Positions 15,320-15,701 of a DNA stretch of 15,701 nucleotides are shown piece by piece; positions within the stretch are counted from its first letter, which is position 1; every line of letters starts with the position of its first letter. The translations under genes were made by a program, and so were the position numbers. The notes under the pieces are model-generated. The model saw only the letters and a program-made list of their open reading frames with translations. It ran no database searches and was not told the origin of the DNA. Origin of the DNA: an uncultured Arsenicibacter sp. (lineage in GTDB: Bacteria; Bacteroidota; Bacteroidia; Cytophagales; Spirosomataceae); NCBI RefSeq assembly GCF_945952095.1, contig NZ_CAMFHL010000171.1, positions 1 through 15,701 on the forward strand, read 5' to 3'.

Positions 15320-15656
15320 ATGGATAGAGCAAAAAACAGATCAGATTGTCCGGTCAGTACGTCGTTAGACGTCTTCGGTGATAAATGGTCTCTACTGATA
15401 ATCAGGGATTTGATGTATGGGGGGGCGTGTACTTACAGCGACTTTTTAAAATCCCCGGAAAAGATTGCGACCAATATTCTGGCGGCCAGACTAAAAACGC
15501 TGGAAGAAAATCAGATCATTTACCGGTCAGCACAACCCGATGGCAAAGGAAAGGGTATGTACAGGCTGACCCAAATGGGTATTGACCTGCTGCCGGTACT
15601 GATCGAAATGAGCTTATGGGCGGAAAAATACTTTACGATTTCCGCTGAACGAAAAG
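15320..15656 (+). CDS. HxlR-family winged-helix regulator, 3' end cut by the library
   Basis: At least 112 residues from ATG 15320; an in-frame ATG at 15308 would add four residues. The HxlR pattern is clear: the N-terminal Cys in SDCPVSTSLDVFGDKWSLLIIRDLM, then TYSDFLKSPEKIATNILAARLKTLEE as the recognition region, a wing with YRLTQMGIDLLPVL, and EMSLWAEKY. The frame runs straight into the adapter with no stop, so only the last few residues are missing. Family members bind DNA as dimers, usually repress, and several respond to electrophiles or oxidants through the N-terminal Cys (here C10). The gene is divergent from the antiporter with two palindromes between them, which suggests that it controls both genes. 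Confidence 0.88.
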
Positions 15657-15701
15657 CTGTCTCTTATACACATCTGACGCTGCCGACGACTCCTTACGTG
15701 T
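15657..15701 (-). other. Nextera adapter, i5 index and P5 end, not genomic
   Basis: Bases 15657-15689 are the exact reverse complement of the adapter at 3-35. The last 12 bases, read on the other strand, are ACAC plus GTAAGGAG, which I recognise as the end of the Illumina P5 oligo plus the Nextera S505 index. The last biological base is about 15656. Confidence 0.97.

Noticed and set aside
36..15656. Very frequent CCGG, often as ACCGG or CCGGT, in genes on both strands
   Set aside because: It looks like a genome-wide composition signature; without a count against expectation it supports no claim.
1..15701. Inverted terminal repeats suggesting a Tn5-like transposon
   Set aside because: The 19-bp mosaic ends sit inside complete Nextera adapters with index bases; there is no transposase gene.

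Overview
This is one library fragment from a member of the Bacteroidetes, most likely the Cytophagales (a Spirosoma-like organism). The evidence is the gene families: a sensor built as periplasmic propeller, Y_Y_Y domain and hybrid kinase; a large beta-helix surface protein with a choice-of-anchor-Q-type motif; NRDE and YceI proteins; and an HxlR regulator beside a CPA1 antiporter. Start codons also lack clear Shine-Dalgarno sites. Genus-level placement is inference. Both ends carry Nextera/Tn5 adapter sequence (3-35 and 15657-15689, with index and P5 bases beyond), so only 36-15656 is biological and the two end genes are cut by the library, not by nature.

Left block (+ strand, 38-2092): the tail of an NRDE/TANGO2-like protein overlaps a membrane-anchored ATP-grasp ligase, which overlaps a stand-alone CoaB-type domain by ATGA. 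This looks like one translationally coupled unit. A hairpin with a T-run on the minus strand (2104-2135) separates it from a convergent outer-membrane beta-barrel gene (2230-2976, -).

Centre (+ strand, 3231-8986): a 1318-residue hybrid sensor kinase is divergent from the barrel gene. The shared upstream region holds a perfect 20-bp inverted repeat. After a probable terminator and a candidate promoter come a secreted YceI lipid-binding protein and, 2 bp later, a type III polyketide synthase with an intact Cys-His-Asn triad. The pair suggests production and binding of a polyketide lipid or quinone-like molecule.

Right block (- strand, 9068-15228): a beta-helix surface protein whose 5' end looks broken (no signal peptide, coding similarity continuing upstream of the first ATG), then a 319-bp AT-richer gap with a strong hairpin. 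Next, in reading order from the right, come a CPA1 Na+/H+ antiporter, an AraC-family regulator, a crotonase-family enzyme and a zinc-free MDR oxidoreductase. Divergent from the antiporter (+ strand, 15320 to the end) is a truncated HxlR-family regulator. The 91-bp intergenic region holds two near-identical palindromes (CTTGCA-N3-TGCAAG) whose centres are 33 bp apart, a convincing operator pair for that regulator.

No RNA genes, CRISPR array, insertion sequence or phage genes were seen. Nothing here is clearly a new defence or mobile system. The items most worth following are the HxlR operator pair, the perfect inverted repeat before the sensor kinase, the YceI-polyketide synthase pair and the ATP-grasp/CoaB pair.
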